DNA of 64,000 nucleotides, taken from positions 35,525,871-35,589,870 of the forward strand of contig OX457037.1 in assembly GCA_949752735.1 (NCBI GenBank), given 5' to 3'. The notes below the pieces were generated by a model that saw nothing but the letters and a program-made list of their open reading frames with translations, ran no database searches and was not told where the DNA came from. Positions 43,801-53,704 of this stretch are shown here, piece by piece (the first letter of the stretch is position 1; each line of letters starts with the position of its first letter). The position numbers and the translations under genes are program-made. The stretch is from Lumbricus terrestris. Lineage: Eukaryota > Annelida > Clitellata > Crassiclitellata > Lumbricidae.

Positions 43801-45666
43801 GTCTTTACTCCTATTAATCTTCCCTTCGTCCATCCTAACGGGCTCAACTTCGACTGGGTGTAACCCTGCAAGGAACGTATCCTTGTTAAACCTAACCGGA
43901 CTATCATTCAGGTTCACTATTCTCACATGCGAGCTAGTCTTATCGCCTAACACAACACGGGCCAGGTGAACTCCAGGGCGGATCTCGTGAGCCTCCGTCA
44001 TCCACGCGGGAGCCACCGAGGTCAAATCTCCGTATACGGTTTTCACAGGCACCTCACTTTGGCATTTGGGCTGTAACTCTATTTCCTCGGCGACCATTAC
44101 ACGCCGGCACCACATTGAGCCATTCCCTCTCACCAGGGGGACACGTTTGCGACCAATAAACAGAGCCCCGTTACCAAAACTCAAGCGACAACGCTGTTCC
44201 CTCAAGAAATCCATTCCTAACATCGGTTCGGAAATCTGGTCAGAGACTAAAAAGTTAGCATGGACCTCAAAACCATCCCAAAATCTAAGGGGTAACCGGA
44301 CCTCGCCCAAAACATTAATATTCGAGCCATTAGCAGCCATCAACAAGCGTGTACAAGAACGGAGTTCTAACCCTTCAACGGCTGAAGACGGAACCAGGCT
44401 CACTTCGGATCCGGTGTCGATGAGAGACATCTGCAGTCGGTCGTTGATCCTTCCACGAACGTAAACGGCATTACTGCTGGCGCGGTCGGGCAGCTTCGGA
44501 CGTGTCGTGTGGTTCACCACCACAGATGTCGATGGCGCAAGTGCGTCTCCTCCTGTCGTTTCCTCGTCACTCGGCCGGTTCCGGAAACGGCGCGGCTGAC
44601 GGCAATCTCGGACCACGTGACCGGCTCTACCGCATCCATAACAGGTCACGGTTCTCCTCGTAGTCTCCGGCTGGCGATCTCCCAATCGACGGTCCCCAGG
44701 CCGTTGATCTCGTCTCGATCCATCGTCTTCGATCGTAGACTGGTTCCGTAGCTCCCGGAACTGCTCGTCCATCTTCCGCTCCATTTCTCGCTGCCAACGA
44801 CGCTGATCGTCACGCTGTGTCGCCAAGAAGCGGTCCAGAGTCGACTGGAGCTGGTCGGTCGGCTCGACTTCTTGCGTTCCACGGACACGGTTCGACGGTC
44901 TCCGATGATCGTCATTCTCAGAGGCTCTCTGGTAGGCCTCTAAGCGTAGAGCGGTCCGATAAGCCTCATCCAGAGTCTTCGGCTCACGCTCCCTAACTTT
45001 CAACGAAAGCTCCCTGTCTCGCAAAGCTTCCAGGAACGAGTCTCTTGCGATAATCTGCGTCGTCTCGTTGGACGGGACAGGATAGGCCAATACAACGAGT
45101 CTGCGAATCTCGTGTAATAAGTCGCTCAAACTTTCTCCGGCCCCTTGACGTCGAAAATACAGCTGACTACGGAACGTCTCAGCTTGTCCGTCCGTCCCAT
45201 ATCTCTGTCGGAGACGCTCCACCAGTTGGGCGTAACTTACGTCAGCTTGCGCGCCGAAATCCCAAAGAAGTTGCGTCGCAGCCTTCTCTAGCGCGCAGCG
45301 TAGATGATCCACTTTGTCCGCGTCTGTCCATCGATTGTGACGAGCGCATACCTCGAATTGTACTAGAAAGGATTCCAGGGACCCAGTCCCGTCGAATCGA
45401 CCCGGCTTCATTGGCGTCGGTCGGTTCCGCAGGAGACTTCCGAAGTTCTCCAACAACTCCTTCGACGAATCCGTTGTCTCCGTCTTCACACGGGGACTCG
45501 TCTCCACCAGCTCCTCACCATCGTCAGAAATGAGCTCGATCAGTCGGCCACGGCTCGGCTGCTTCTCCATCGTCGTTCTTCCCACAGCAGGCGGAGAGAC
45601 ATCAGCAGGCGTGCTGAACTCGAAAAGTCTCGGCGGCCGGAACGTTACCTCGTCGTCGTCCATCAT
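40867..45666 (-). CDS. Gypsy gag-pol polyprotein, 1599 residues
   Basis: A single uninterrupted frame. The N-terminal ~335 residues are gag-like (retrotransposon gag helical region near 85-250). A CCHC zinc knuckle (CYGCGRAGHVVRDC) is at 342-355. The aspartic protease active site (IDTGS) has its Asp at 417. Reverse transcriptase carries YLDD at 832-835, followed by RNase H. Integrase has its zinc-binding HHCC module from about 1209, then a DD35E core with D1278, D1338 and E1374. A GPF-type C-terminal module (YTGPFRV) follows. The start is the double Met at 45666, about 60 nt after the LTR. No stop or frameshift separates gag from pol, so a fused product is expected. All catalytic residues looked for are present. 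No env domain and no recognised chromodomain. Confidence 0.95.
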   Translation of the reverse strand: MMDDDEVTFRPPRLFEFSTPADVSPPAVGRTTMEKQPSRGRLIELISDDGEELVETSPRVKTETTDSSKELLENFGSLLRNRPTPMKPGRFDGTGSLESFLVQFEVCARHNRWTDADKVDHLRCALEKAATQLLWDFGAQADVSYAQLVERLRQRYGTDGQAETFRSQLYFRRQGAGESLSDLLHEIRRLVVLAYPVPSNETTQIIARDSFLEALRDRELSLKVREREPKTLDEAYRTALRLEAYQRASENDDHRRPSNRVRGTQEVEPTDQLQSTLDRFLATQRDDQRRWQREMERKMDEQFRELRNQSTIEDDGSRRDQRPGDRRLGDRQPETTRRTVTCYGCGRAGHVVRDCRQPRRFRNRPSDEETTGGDALAPSTSVVVNHTTRPKLPDRASSNAVYVRGRINDRLQMSLIDTGSEVSLVPSSAVEGLELRSCTRLLMAANGSNINVLGEVRLPLRFWDGFEVHANFLVSDQISEPMLGMDFLREQRCRLSFGNGALFIGRKRVPLVRGNGSMWCRRVMVAEEIELQPKCQSEVPVKTVYGDLTSVAPAWMTEAHEIRPGVHLARVVLGDKTSSHVRIVNLNDSPVRFNKDTFLAGLHPVEVEPVRMDEGKINRSKDASPSELMLADLPEDVSPEIRERLGSLLAKYGDVFSVTDRDIGKTSVSTHKIETGDAHPVRQPLRRHPLPHRVVIDNQLDSMLADGIVEPAVSEWAANVVLARKKDGTLRFCIDYRQLNDRTRKDSYPLPRIDECLDALAGGGWFSTLDLRSGYHQVAVDPKDADKTAFVTRRGIFRWKVMPFGLCNAPATFQRLMDIVLSGLNFEVCLVYLDDVIIFGDTPEQHLDRLEQVFQRLRGANLKLKPSKCHLLRRTVCFLGHIVTPEGVAMDPSKIKDVVDWPTPQRLKDVRAFLGLCAYYRRFVQDFSTLAAPLFALTKKGRMFVWDEECQETFESLKTALTTAPILALPRDNETYTLDCDACDVGIGAVLSQSIDGEERVIAYGSRLLSAAERNYCVTRRELLAVVYFTKLYRQYLLGRPFVLRTDHAALQWLQRTPEPIGQQGRWLERLAEFEFRILHRPGRRHGNADALSRRPCRQCGLEDLTTVAAVTETMTSVTPGAVTGVPDSMEEAQREDPDLRIVRTWLEEGAEAPDFMELLAESEAVKVYWHQRERLSLQDGVIYRRTPEGVEQLLMPKTKREEFLKLAHTGVTGGHLGVRRTRWQVRRRAYWFGWSGAVKRFCQRCSPCAQYHRGHPPRQGPLQPLPCGEPWERLSIDITGPHPRSRRGHVYILTVMDGFTKFVEAIPMANQEATSVARALVENVIVRYGVPLQILTDQGTNFDGILFGELCSLLGVDKVRTSPYHPSGNGLIERFHRTMNAMIGKVISSHQREWDEVLPHVLAAYRASLHEATGFSPNYLMFGRETRAPIDLVYGRPLETDHRATSYAAHAQDLADRMEGAYRLVREQLRVSAERRKQTYDLRVRPRKFSPGDRVWYYTPRRYQGRSPKWSRMYTGPFRVMEQCSDVNYRLRKTRHSRPFVAHVDKLRPCLDEGLDEENDIVTRPPDESAAVDASSPVTVNFQDGRPKRVVRRPVRYE

Positions 45667-45707
45667 CTTCGGTAGACTCGTCTATTCGTCGGCTGGAACA
45701 ACTGCGT

Positions 45708-45725
45708 ACCCCACTTCTGGTACCA
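45708..45725 (-). other. Primer binding site of the Gypsy element
   Basis: TGGTACCAGAAGTGGGGT on the minus strand starts one base after the 5' LTR. It begins with TGG, complementary to a tRNA CCA end. The remainder resembles the complement of tRNA-Leu 3' ends, so tRNA-Leu priming is inferred. Confidence 0.65.
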
Positions 45726-45726
45726 G

Positions 45727-46521
45727 TGTAACGGAAACCGCCCGCGCCCTCTAGCGGCTGACGGGAGAGTGGATGACGATCTCTCCCACCAGGTGGTAAG
45801 GCTTGCGTGTCGCTCCAGATGGGCGCAAGTCCGGCCTCCGTCGTCTTTCGAAGGGCTTAACAGTGTTCCCCCACCGCACGAAGACACGAAGACAACAGAC
45901 GTTTTCAGACGATATATTGTCGATCACAACTCCACACGTCAGCAGCAGGCCTGCACGTGATACACCGCGAACTATCGTTCCCCAGCAGCGGACGGTCTTG
46001 TACCCAACGGCAGCTCCCACAGCAATGGCTGACAACGGGGCGCCACACTGCGTCGAACACGGAAACTACACGGCAGCGGCAGCGACGTACTGCGGCGGCG
46101 GCAACGCCGAGCCCCGACGACCGATTCCCAGCGACGGCGACGGCAGCTCCCACAGGCGACTGACGGCTGAGCTCGACTGGACCGAACTTCTAAAACGGAC
46201 GGAGCTCCCGCAGACTTCCCGGTGACATCTGAGCTCATGCATGCGGGCAGCGGTCCTATTTATACGTGTCCAAGGGGACAGGGGACTTGGCGCCAAAAGA
46301 TCCGCGCATGCGCACTACAGGGGGGACTTCGCGCCAAAAGATCCGCGCATGCGCACTACAGGGGGGACTTCGCGCCAAAAGATCCGCCAGGTGCGAGGAG
46401 GCAAGGGAGGAGGGGAGGGGACCTCTAGGCACGAGCGAACGACGACGCGAATCGACCGCCCACGAAGCCAATCGACGGCGTAAACAAGACCGCGGAGGCG
46501 GCTCAGGCGAATTTCGCCACA
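45727..46521 (-). repeat. 5' LTR of the Gypsy element, complete, 795 bp
   Basis: On the transcribed strand it begins TGTGGCG and ends GTTACA (TG...CA), directly followed by the primer binding site. TATAAATAG is at 46256-46264. The right host junction (ATACAACCTCAGGAATGGG) matches unit 3 at 19788, so the insertion interrupted the boundary of the older LINE fragment. Confidence 0.92.
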
Positions 46522-47274
46522 ATACAACCTCAGGAATGGGTCCATGAAATCTGTTAATTGATCTGATAAAATATGGAGCTTGGACAGAGAGCCATGACAT
46601 ATTTTTGTATCGAGTGTCCGTTCTCTGTGCACTCTAAGATCTTTGTTCCAATTTAAGCAACAGAAAGATGTGATGCAATTAGAGGCAGAGCGAAGGGCTC
46701 TGCGAGCCAGGACAACAGATATTGGACAGCACATGAAGTTCACATAGATATGTCGGGCACAGCCAAGGAGACAACGCCAAACCAGTGAAGCAATATATTC
46801 GATGCGCTGTGAGATAGGAAGCCAGTGTAGAGTATCATGCATGTAAGATGAGACAGAGGCATATTTAGGTATTCGCCTAATGAGCCGGGCTGCAGACCGA
46901 AGAACACGGTCTATAGTCTGAATATCAATAATTGAGGCAAACCAACCAGAATAGAGCAACAGTAGTCCAAGTTGGCTGGTGACAAAAGCCTGAACAAGGG
47001 TAGCAGCAGGATCATGCGATAGGGAGCGAGAGATGACCAGTAGCTGACGAATTTCGTAGTAACAGCCACGAGTCAGCTGATTGACATACTTTTAGAAACT
47101 AAGTTCTTCATCCAGTGTAACACCCAAGTCCCGGAGAGAATCCAAAAAGGTAACATGGGGAAATGCTTTAGCCACAGCACAAGGATCAACACTATAGTCT
47201 TGCCAGTCGTCTACGTCCGCCCATCCAGATGAATTGAGTCTTGGAGTTGGAAGCGTTAAGTAGGAAACGGTTAG

Positions 47275-47671
47275 ATCTAAGTGAGCCAAGTCACAATAAT
47301 ACTTTTACGTAAGCGGGAGGCCTGGATTTGAAAACGTTGTCAAGTGGCTTGTAGCCTAAATCAAGCCTTTGTAGAATATTTTAATTAAACGTATATTCTG
47401 AGAATAATTGTTTCTCATGAATATTAATATAAGACCAGATAATTGCCAAAAATAATTGCTGAGCACGCATATATTTATAACATAGGTTGCCGTTGTAACA
47501 AAATTTAAACGACTAGGCGACCCTGGAGCACTAATTCCACGACGCCGCCCGCCGACGCCGAAATTTTTAGGGCGCCGCCGCCGCCGATTTTTGTCTGTCG
47601 GCGCGCCGCCGCCGCCGACCAAAAATGACCGGCGCGCCGCCGCCGACACTGTCAAGTCGGCGCAGGGCTCT
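47275..47671. mobile_element. Insertion with CGCCGCCGCCGA-rich part, ~397 bp
   Basis: Units 3 and 5 read continuously across this point (GACGGTTAGAGGCTAACC). The insert is flanked by GGTTAG at 47269-47274 and 47672-47677. It has an AT-rich half and a half dense in GGCGCGCCGCCG palindromes. No coding frame; family unknown. Confidence 0.65.
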
Positions 47672-47754
47672 GGTTAGAGGTTAACCAGCTAGCCAGCTTA
47701 TCCATAGCATGACACATTTGCTGAACCACTACCAGGGTAGCAGTGGGTATACAC

Positions 47755-48554
47755 CAGGGGTTCTCAAACTGTGGTACGCGTACCCCTGGGGGTACGCCAG
47801 TCGCCGGTAAGGAGTACGCGAAAGATTCCAGAAAAAATTTGTCTTTGAGTTTATAGACTCTGTGTCCGTCTTTCTTTGATTAGCAATGATGTTAACGTCG
47901 CAGCATCGTCATTTATTTCTTTCCCAACATATAATTAGGCTCACATATTATACAGTGCATGAAGCATATTTATGTTTAGACATAATTATTACTATAAATT
48001 TGAAGTAAAATAATGTATAAATAGTTGAAAGTACCAAAGCCAGAAATTATCAGCCTATCTATAGAGCTCAAAATATGGAGAGCTGAATTGGCCTAAGGGG
48101 TAAGCTTAATTTCTGGTCGAGCTTTAAATTTTGCGATGCCTTTCAGCAATCAGCACGTCATATCTGGGTGAAACTGGTTTTTAGCTTTTCTTGCTATCAA
48201 AAACAAAACATGGGGCAAATTTGCGTGTGAAATTGACAAATATTAAACCCGATATTTAAAATCTTTTCTAGTCTAAACAAGCCTACAGCACTACAAGTTG
48301 GCTCTTTCTTACAGTAGTTAAGAAACGATTTTCCCTTTTAAAGTTTTTATAAGATTATATGATTAAAACTAAATTTTGTCCCATTACACGACTGTAAAAA
48401 ACGATGTCACCAATGATTTAAATGGACTTATAGTTCTCACTGCAAGGAGACTTCGCAATGGCATTTTGTTTCTGATCTGACTTTGCTGGGGGTACGCCAT
48501 CATTCGATTCTTTTTCATGGGGGTACAATTAAAATAAAGTTTGAGAAACCCTGG
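47755..48554. mobile_element. Non-autonomous hAT element, 800 bp
   Basis: Ends CAGGGGTTCTCAAACT and AGTTTGAGAAACCCTG. The 8-bp duplication GTATACAC lies at 47747-47754 and 48555-48562. The subterminal GGGGGTACGCCA word is present at both ends. Unit 3 (20611) has the empty site GGGTATACACGCTTG. No transposase. Confidence 0.92.
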
Positions 48555-49329
48555 TATACACGCTTGAACATCATCAGCGTATAGGCCTAGCTATAGTGAA
48601 AAAGACCACATGATGTCAGCAGTGATCCTATGTCCGGTAACTGACGAACTTTGTGACGAAAGTTGTCGAAGTGCGGATAATAATATTATTACTATTTTTT
48701 CTTTTTATATTATTATCATCATCATCATCATCATCATCCTCATTATCATTTTCTGGACGAAATCATGTGTTAAGCACGATTATATGCATTTAACGAACGC
48801 CGTTATAGATTAGGTCTATGATAAGAACTACATGCATATATATGCATACATGTAGGTTAGCCTATTCTTTCAAAATAGACATAGGCCTACCTCCGCAGAC
48901 GTCCGTTGTTTCATCTGACCAGTCGCCGCAGTTGTCGTACGTATCACAGATGACTTCATTCGGTATACACCGTCCGTCATATGAACACCTGAACTCATCA
49001 GCCGAACATTCACCTGCATACATTTCGAAAACCAACATTGATTCAATACATAACGCCAACGCAAATAGGAAGTCTAAACAAATGCATTAAAACTATTGAA
49101 TGATCTATAGGCTATAAAAAAAATCAGGAGTTTAAATTATTATAGCCGATATTATGAGCGCTATAATTATATATAGCCTAGACTACATAATATTATATAT
49201 AATCATTTATATTTTGTGTAGCCTATTATAATATTTCCTGTAAGTCTATATATTTCGGAACGTGTTGATTATTACATTACTATATGTAACGCTCACGATA
49301 GAGTTGTGCATTAAATGTGCAAGTATGGC

Positions 49330-49620
49330 CTAGTTAGCTACACCGGTAAGCGAGAGCGGCAGTCGTCTGTTGGTTGCAACGGACTGCGGTTCAAGCCCCG
49401 GGCTGGGAGTTGACATTCAGAGATTTAGATATCTCGGGCTAGCACGTGTGGGACGCAGGGGTGCAAGCTCCTGAGGAGCGACCTTTGGCAAGTTGCTTAC
49501 CCATAATTGTCTGTGGGGAAGGCAACGGGAAACCACCTCACTCATCTCATCCCCAGGGGCGTAAAGCCAATGAACCTGCCTTCGGGCAGAGAACCTTCAT
49601 CATCATCAACGCAAGAGTTT
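49330..49620 (+). mobile_element. tRNA-derived SINE, family 2 body with a different head
   Basis: A tRNA-like head (TAGCTACACCGGTAAGCGAG, B-box-like GGTTCAAGCCCC) is followed by the family 2 body (ACCACCTCACTCATCTCATC, CCCAGGGGCGTAAAGCCAAT) and CATCATCATC. In intron 3 of unit 4. Confidence 0.65.
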
Positions 49621-50394
49621 GGCACTCTCCTCAGCGAGAAAGAAAACAAGCGATTTCATGCATTACAGCTGTTTGTATCGGTGAACTCACTAAAAGTGAT
49701 ATAACTTTAATTCTGTTTGTTTGAAATACTTTGAGTGAAATTTGACCGTTGCATATACAGGATGGGCCAAAAAGAGACCCGTATCGTTTTTTGCCAATAT
49801 CTTGGCCAGAAGTAAGAATTTGTAAATAAACTTTCGGGGGCCTAAAGGCAATTATTCATACACTATCTACGTACAATGATCAAATTTCACAAACAGAACA
49901 AAAGTAATACCACGTTTAGTGAGTCCAATCTCTGGAATTCGTGACAGGATTCTGGTAAGAAATTCACCTGCATCTTTTCGCTGCTTGAAGATCTTTCTCT
50001 TTTTCATGGGCCTGTCACACTGAGAGAGCTTTTGAATAGCTTTGCTGTGAGAAGCGCTTTACAACTGTTTTATTACATTACATTGGACTAGATTACATAA
50101 TTTATATATAAATTATTATATATAAATTATATATATAATTTTATATATTTAATATAACGAATGTATAAAAAGACACTTCAATACCTGTGTGAAAAGCTGT
50201 GTAGTAGAAACTGAATCCACTTTGGCAGTTCGGTACGTTGTATGTTGCAATTCTGTATCTGAGCCAATTCGAAGAGGAGTAGATCGAGTAAGATGGCGTG
50301 TAGAATCCACAAAATATCGCTTGAAACGTAAAAAAGCTGTGGAATTGCAGCTAAAACAGTGATGTATGACATTGTATGAGCACATGCTATAACG

Positions 50395-50585
50395 TCCCTT
50401 GAAGATTGCTACTCAGAGGCGCTCCCGACGGCAACGCGGACACTGAATGGGAGATTCACGCCGAGGCGCATGAGCAATAGCTAGTGAAGGACTTGATCAG
50501 GGTCCCTACGCTGCGAACAAGTGGATTCGAACTCGCATCCTTCCGGGTCCAGGGCACTGACATTTCCCTACACCACCGCGCCCCA
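50395..50585 (-). mobile_element. tRNA-derived SINE, family 1, intron 2 of unit 4
   Basis: On the minus strand GGTGTAGGG..., the B-box-like region GAGTTCGAATCC, and the body with GGGAGCGCCTCTGAGTAGCA. The same insertion with the same flanks is in unit 5 (62130-62325), and I cannot find it in unit 3. Confidence 0.75.
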
Positions 50586-51759
50586 CAATTTCAACTTCTT
50601 CAACTTTAACTTGGTTATTGATCCCAAAAAATATAAAAAAAGACAATTATGCATTCATAATAGTACACAAAGTGATTAATTGCAGTTAGCAATTGCGACG
50701 GTATAGCTTAGTGTACGATCATTACTGTGAAATGTAGGGAGCAACAGGATACCCGAAGGGAGTCTACATACAGAAAACAATGCAGACCTTTTGAACAATG
50801 TTGAGCTGAAAAAATGTGCAGTCTTCTTGTACGAGTATTTAACTATTTATGTCAACTGGAAAACTAAAGAAGTTCTTCGTACATGGATCGCCGGTCTCTC
50901 CAATAATCTCGAGTGAGCCGCTGTTGCAGTCCATCGCTACGTACTGAAACCTCAGCGTGATATGATATCCCAAGCTGACGTTCATGTGGATGCTACAGTC
51001 CTGGTATCCAGCCATGCAGCCGTTTGGATTCGTCCTGATGAAGCCGTATCTACTGTGTCCGCCTTGTCCGGGTGATATCACTCTGTTGTATTGGCAGGGT
51101 TCTTGGATGTAGGCTGTAAGAATATTTGTACAGGCAGGAGAATTTGTACATTAGAATTAATATAAATCTATGAATTTATGTTATAATTTATTGGCTTTCC
51201 GATCTCTTACAGCAAGACGACAAAATTAGCTCTCGTGTCCGTGGTTAGGATTTGTTTAGTGACTACGGACCATACATCTAGGGAGATGAACACAGAGTGG
51301 GCCATCATAAATGCACCGACTTTGAATGCGTAAAACTCAGCTCATTTTGTTATGTACTGTGGTTTAGCGCATCCAATTAAAGATAATTTTCTTTAGTTTT
51401 AAGATTCGAACACATTGAAATTTTTGTTATTGTATCTTTAGCCTATAGGCCTACATGGCTAGATCGTGACATTAAAGACATTAATTTTTTTAGTAACTAA
51501 GCCCATAGTTAAAAATTCATGGCAATTTTAACAGCAGGCCTAACTGCAATAAGCTTACATGTATAGCCAGAAATTTGTAGGGTAAAGGAAACTTAATTAA
51601 TAATCAGGAGATAGTCTGTTCCAGTTTTTTCTAATCAAATAAATATCAAACTGTGCCTCCCACGTGCTGCACAAGCGGCAGCAGCAGCTATTCGACGAGG
51701 CCAGTGGTTGATCGCACCGTCAATGAACTGCTGACTGACGAGCAGTTAACGATGACCTC

Positions 51760-51763
<4 letters not shown>

Positions 51764-51830
<67 letters not shown>
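51764..51830. repeat. (AAT)n microsatellite, left copy
   Basis: It encodes an Asn run in the frame of the adjoining retroelement ORF, but is the junction repeat of that insertion. Confidence 0.95.
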
Positions 51831-51831
<1 letters not shown>

Positions 51832-52626
51832 CCGAGCCAGACTGGGAGCGATCTCAGCGCCTCACGCCGGGGACTGGCTATCCACCGTACCAGTTGCTTC
51901 GTGCGGTCTAGGCCTTAGCAACGAGGCAATGCGGGTGGCGATCGGCCTACGCCTGGGGCTCAACCTGTGTGCCCCACATCAGTGCCAATGTGGCGAGACG
52001 GCGGACCCAGGAGGCCACCATGGGCTGGTGTGCAAGAAATCGGAAGGACGATCAAGCCGACACTTTGCTATGAACGACATCGTATGGAGATCACTCAAAA
52101 GAGCGGACATCCCGAGCACGAAAGAACCCCCAGGCCTCCTTCGCACCGACGGTAAGAGGCCAGATGGGGCGACGCTCATACCGTGGGCTGGCGGAAAGTA
52201 CATGACCTGGGACGCAACCAGCATCCATACTTGCGCCGTATCCTACTTACCAAAGACATCAACGACACCTGGGAGCGCAGCTGAATTGGCCGCATCGCGC
52301 AAAATAACAAAATATGCTGGTCTGCCTGCAACCCACAACTTCGTTCCGATAGCGTTAGAAACATTGGGTCCAATTAATATGTCAGGTCGTGAGTTTCTTT
52401 TGGAATTAAGTCGTCGGCTGACTGAAGCCACGGGCGACCCTCAGGAGACCAAATATCTGTTTCAGCGCCTGTCCATCTGTACGCAGCGCTACAACGCAAT
52501 AGCGTTTAGAGGGACATTTTTGCATGACACCGGGGACGAGGTCCTAGATTCATAGATGCATTTAGTACTCTTCGGAGTAGACGTAATAATAGGAACTTGT
52601 CTGTTTTGAAATAAAGGAAGTTGTTC
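51831..52626 (+). mobile_element. Retroelement C-terminal fragment between two (AAT)n tracts
   Basis: An open frame from 51831 to 52555 encodes ~240 residues (RARLGAISAPHAGDWLSTVP ... GDEVLDS). It has LSNEAMRVAIGLRLG, a Cys/His cluster (CAPHQCQC...HHGLVC), and GKRPDGATLIPW followed by TWDATS. This recalls the PD-(D/E)xK-like tail that follows reverse transcriptase in some invertebrate retroelements. No reverse-transcriptase catalytic motif remains. A 3' UTR ends AAGTTGTTCAATAATAAT, merging with the right (AAT)n. It is likely a recent 5'-truncated insertion into, or tailed by, (AAT)n. Clade uncertain. Confidence 0.6.
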
Positions 52627-52686
<60 letters not shown>

Positions 52687-52703
52687 TAATAATAATAATA
52701 CTA
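52627..52703. repeat. (AAT)n microsatellite, right copy
   Basis: Tail of the retroelement fragment, followed by CTAATATACCGG host sequence shared with unit 3 at 28372. Confidence 0.95.
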
Positions 52704-52772
52704 ATATACCGGTACCGCAGATCGAATAATATACCGGATTAAGATCTGGACTATTGAGGTGGGGCAATACTA

Positions 52773-52825
<53 letters not shown>
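52773..52825. repeat. (GAT)n microsatellite
   Basis: About 17 uninterrupted trinucleotides in intron 1 of unit 4. Confidence 0.97.
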
Positions 52826-52867
52826 ATAATAATAATTTTTCGTTAATTAAGCCCCTTTACAAGTTTG

Positions 52868-53173
52868 TCAGGGGCTAGGGGGTTAAGCCCCCCCAAGACC
52901 TAGATTCATTTTTTACCGTGTAAATGGTATCTCTTTCCTGGCCTATTAGCGCGCCCCCAAGAAGGCGCAGACTCGTAAATTTGTTCGGAGAAATGGTTCT
53001 GTTCACGAACGCGAAACTTACGAATGACTAAAAAAAGGTCATCTACTTTTTGGGCCGAGAAAATATTTGTCGGCGCGGCTCGTTTTGGACCGATCCTCAG
53101 CCCCAGCAAAGCCAAAGTTCTTCCCAAGTTTATTTTAAGCCCTTCCAAGAACGGAAACCAAACTCCGCCCATG
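52868..53173. mobile_element. MITE of the CATGGGCGGAGTTT family, one end lost
   Basis: The right end ACGGAAACCAAACTCCGCCC then ATG matches 13604-13624. The interior GGGGTTAAGCCCCCCCAAGA and TTTTTTACCGTGTAAATGGT match that copy. The left terminal repeat is missing. Confidence 0.65.
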
Positions 53174-53374
53174 TTCGACGGTTAATAATGTTATTCTGCA
53201 ATCATGCATAATTAATAATTTTATACTGAAATTTCTCAGTTGATTTCGAATTTCATGTTGGAATTGATTGCATTCAGTCTTCGGTTCTACCATGGATTTA
53301 GTACGTTGGTATTTTTTTGCTCCCAATTCGTCTCTATCTAAGCGTAGCTGCATCAGGTGGAAGTCCATCCTTCA

Positions 53375-53704
53375 GGGGGCTAGAGGGGCTAAGTCCCCTC
53401 CCAAAAAGGTAATCAGTTTTTTTAGACAGGGGATATGACATATTTTCACGAAATTTCGACTTTAACCCCTCCCTCAAGTCATCAGGTTTTTTAGATAAGG
53501 AAAATGAAATATTTTCACGAAATTTCGACTCTAAGCCCCCTTAAAAGGTCATCAGATTTTTTGCGACAGGGAAAATGAAATATTTTCCTGAGATTTCGAC
53601 CAAGTGACTAAACAAAAGGTCGTCAGAAATTTAGGTGAATGAAAATGGAGGGACTTAGCTCCTCTTCAGCACCCCCAAAAACTGAAATCCTGGCGCCGCC
53701 ACTG
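53375..53704. mobile_element. Fragment of the CAGTGGCGGCGCCAGG MITE family
   Basis: The right end TCCTGGCGCCGCCACTG is intact. The interior has three repeats of GGTCATCAG-TTTTTT...GAAATTTCGAC. The left end was not identified. Confidence 0.6.

Larger units (their letters stand above)
39725..46521 (-). mobile_element. Ty3/Gypsy LTR retrotransposon in unit 4
   Basis: In transcript order: 5' LTR, primer binding site, a single gag-pol frame, a non-coding tail with repeated AACGGGCCA words (40480-40760), purine tract, truncated 3' LTR. No env-like frame is present. The near-identical LTRs and intact frame indicate a very recent insertion. The GC-rich composition contrasts with the AT-rich host DNA. 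It lies in the same orientation as the host gene. No target duplication can be tested because the left junction is deleted. Confidence 0.93.
46522..48660 (-). mobile_element. CR1/jockey-like LINE fragment in unit 4, split by later insertions
   Basis: Same fragment as 19785-20650: minus frames include LDKLAS..., [11 protein letters not shown] (near 47100) and [20 protein letters not shown] (near 46820). It is interrupted by a ~397-bp GC-rich insertion (47275-47671) and a hAT element (47755-48554). Confidence 0.75.

Noticed and set aside
40867..45666. Plus-strand frames such as 41491-42084 and 43466-43969
   Set aside because: They are antisense shadows of the gag-pol frame and have no features of their own.
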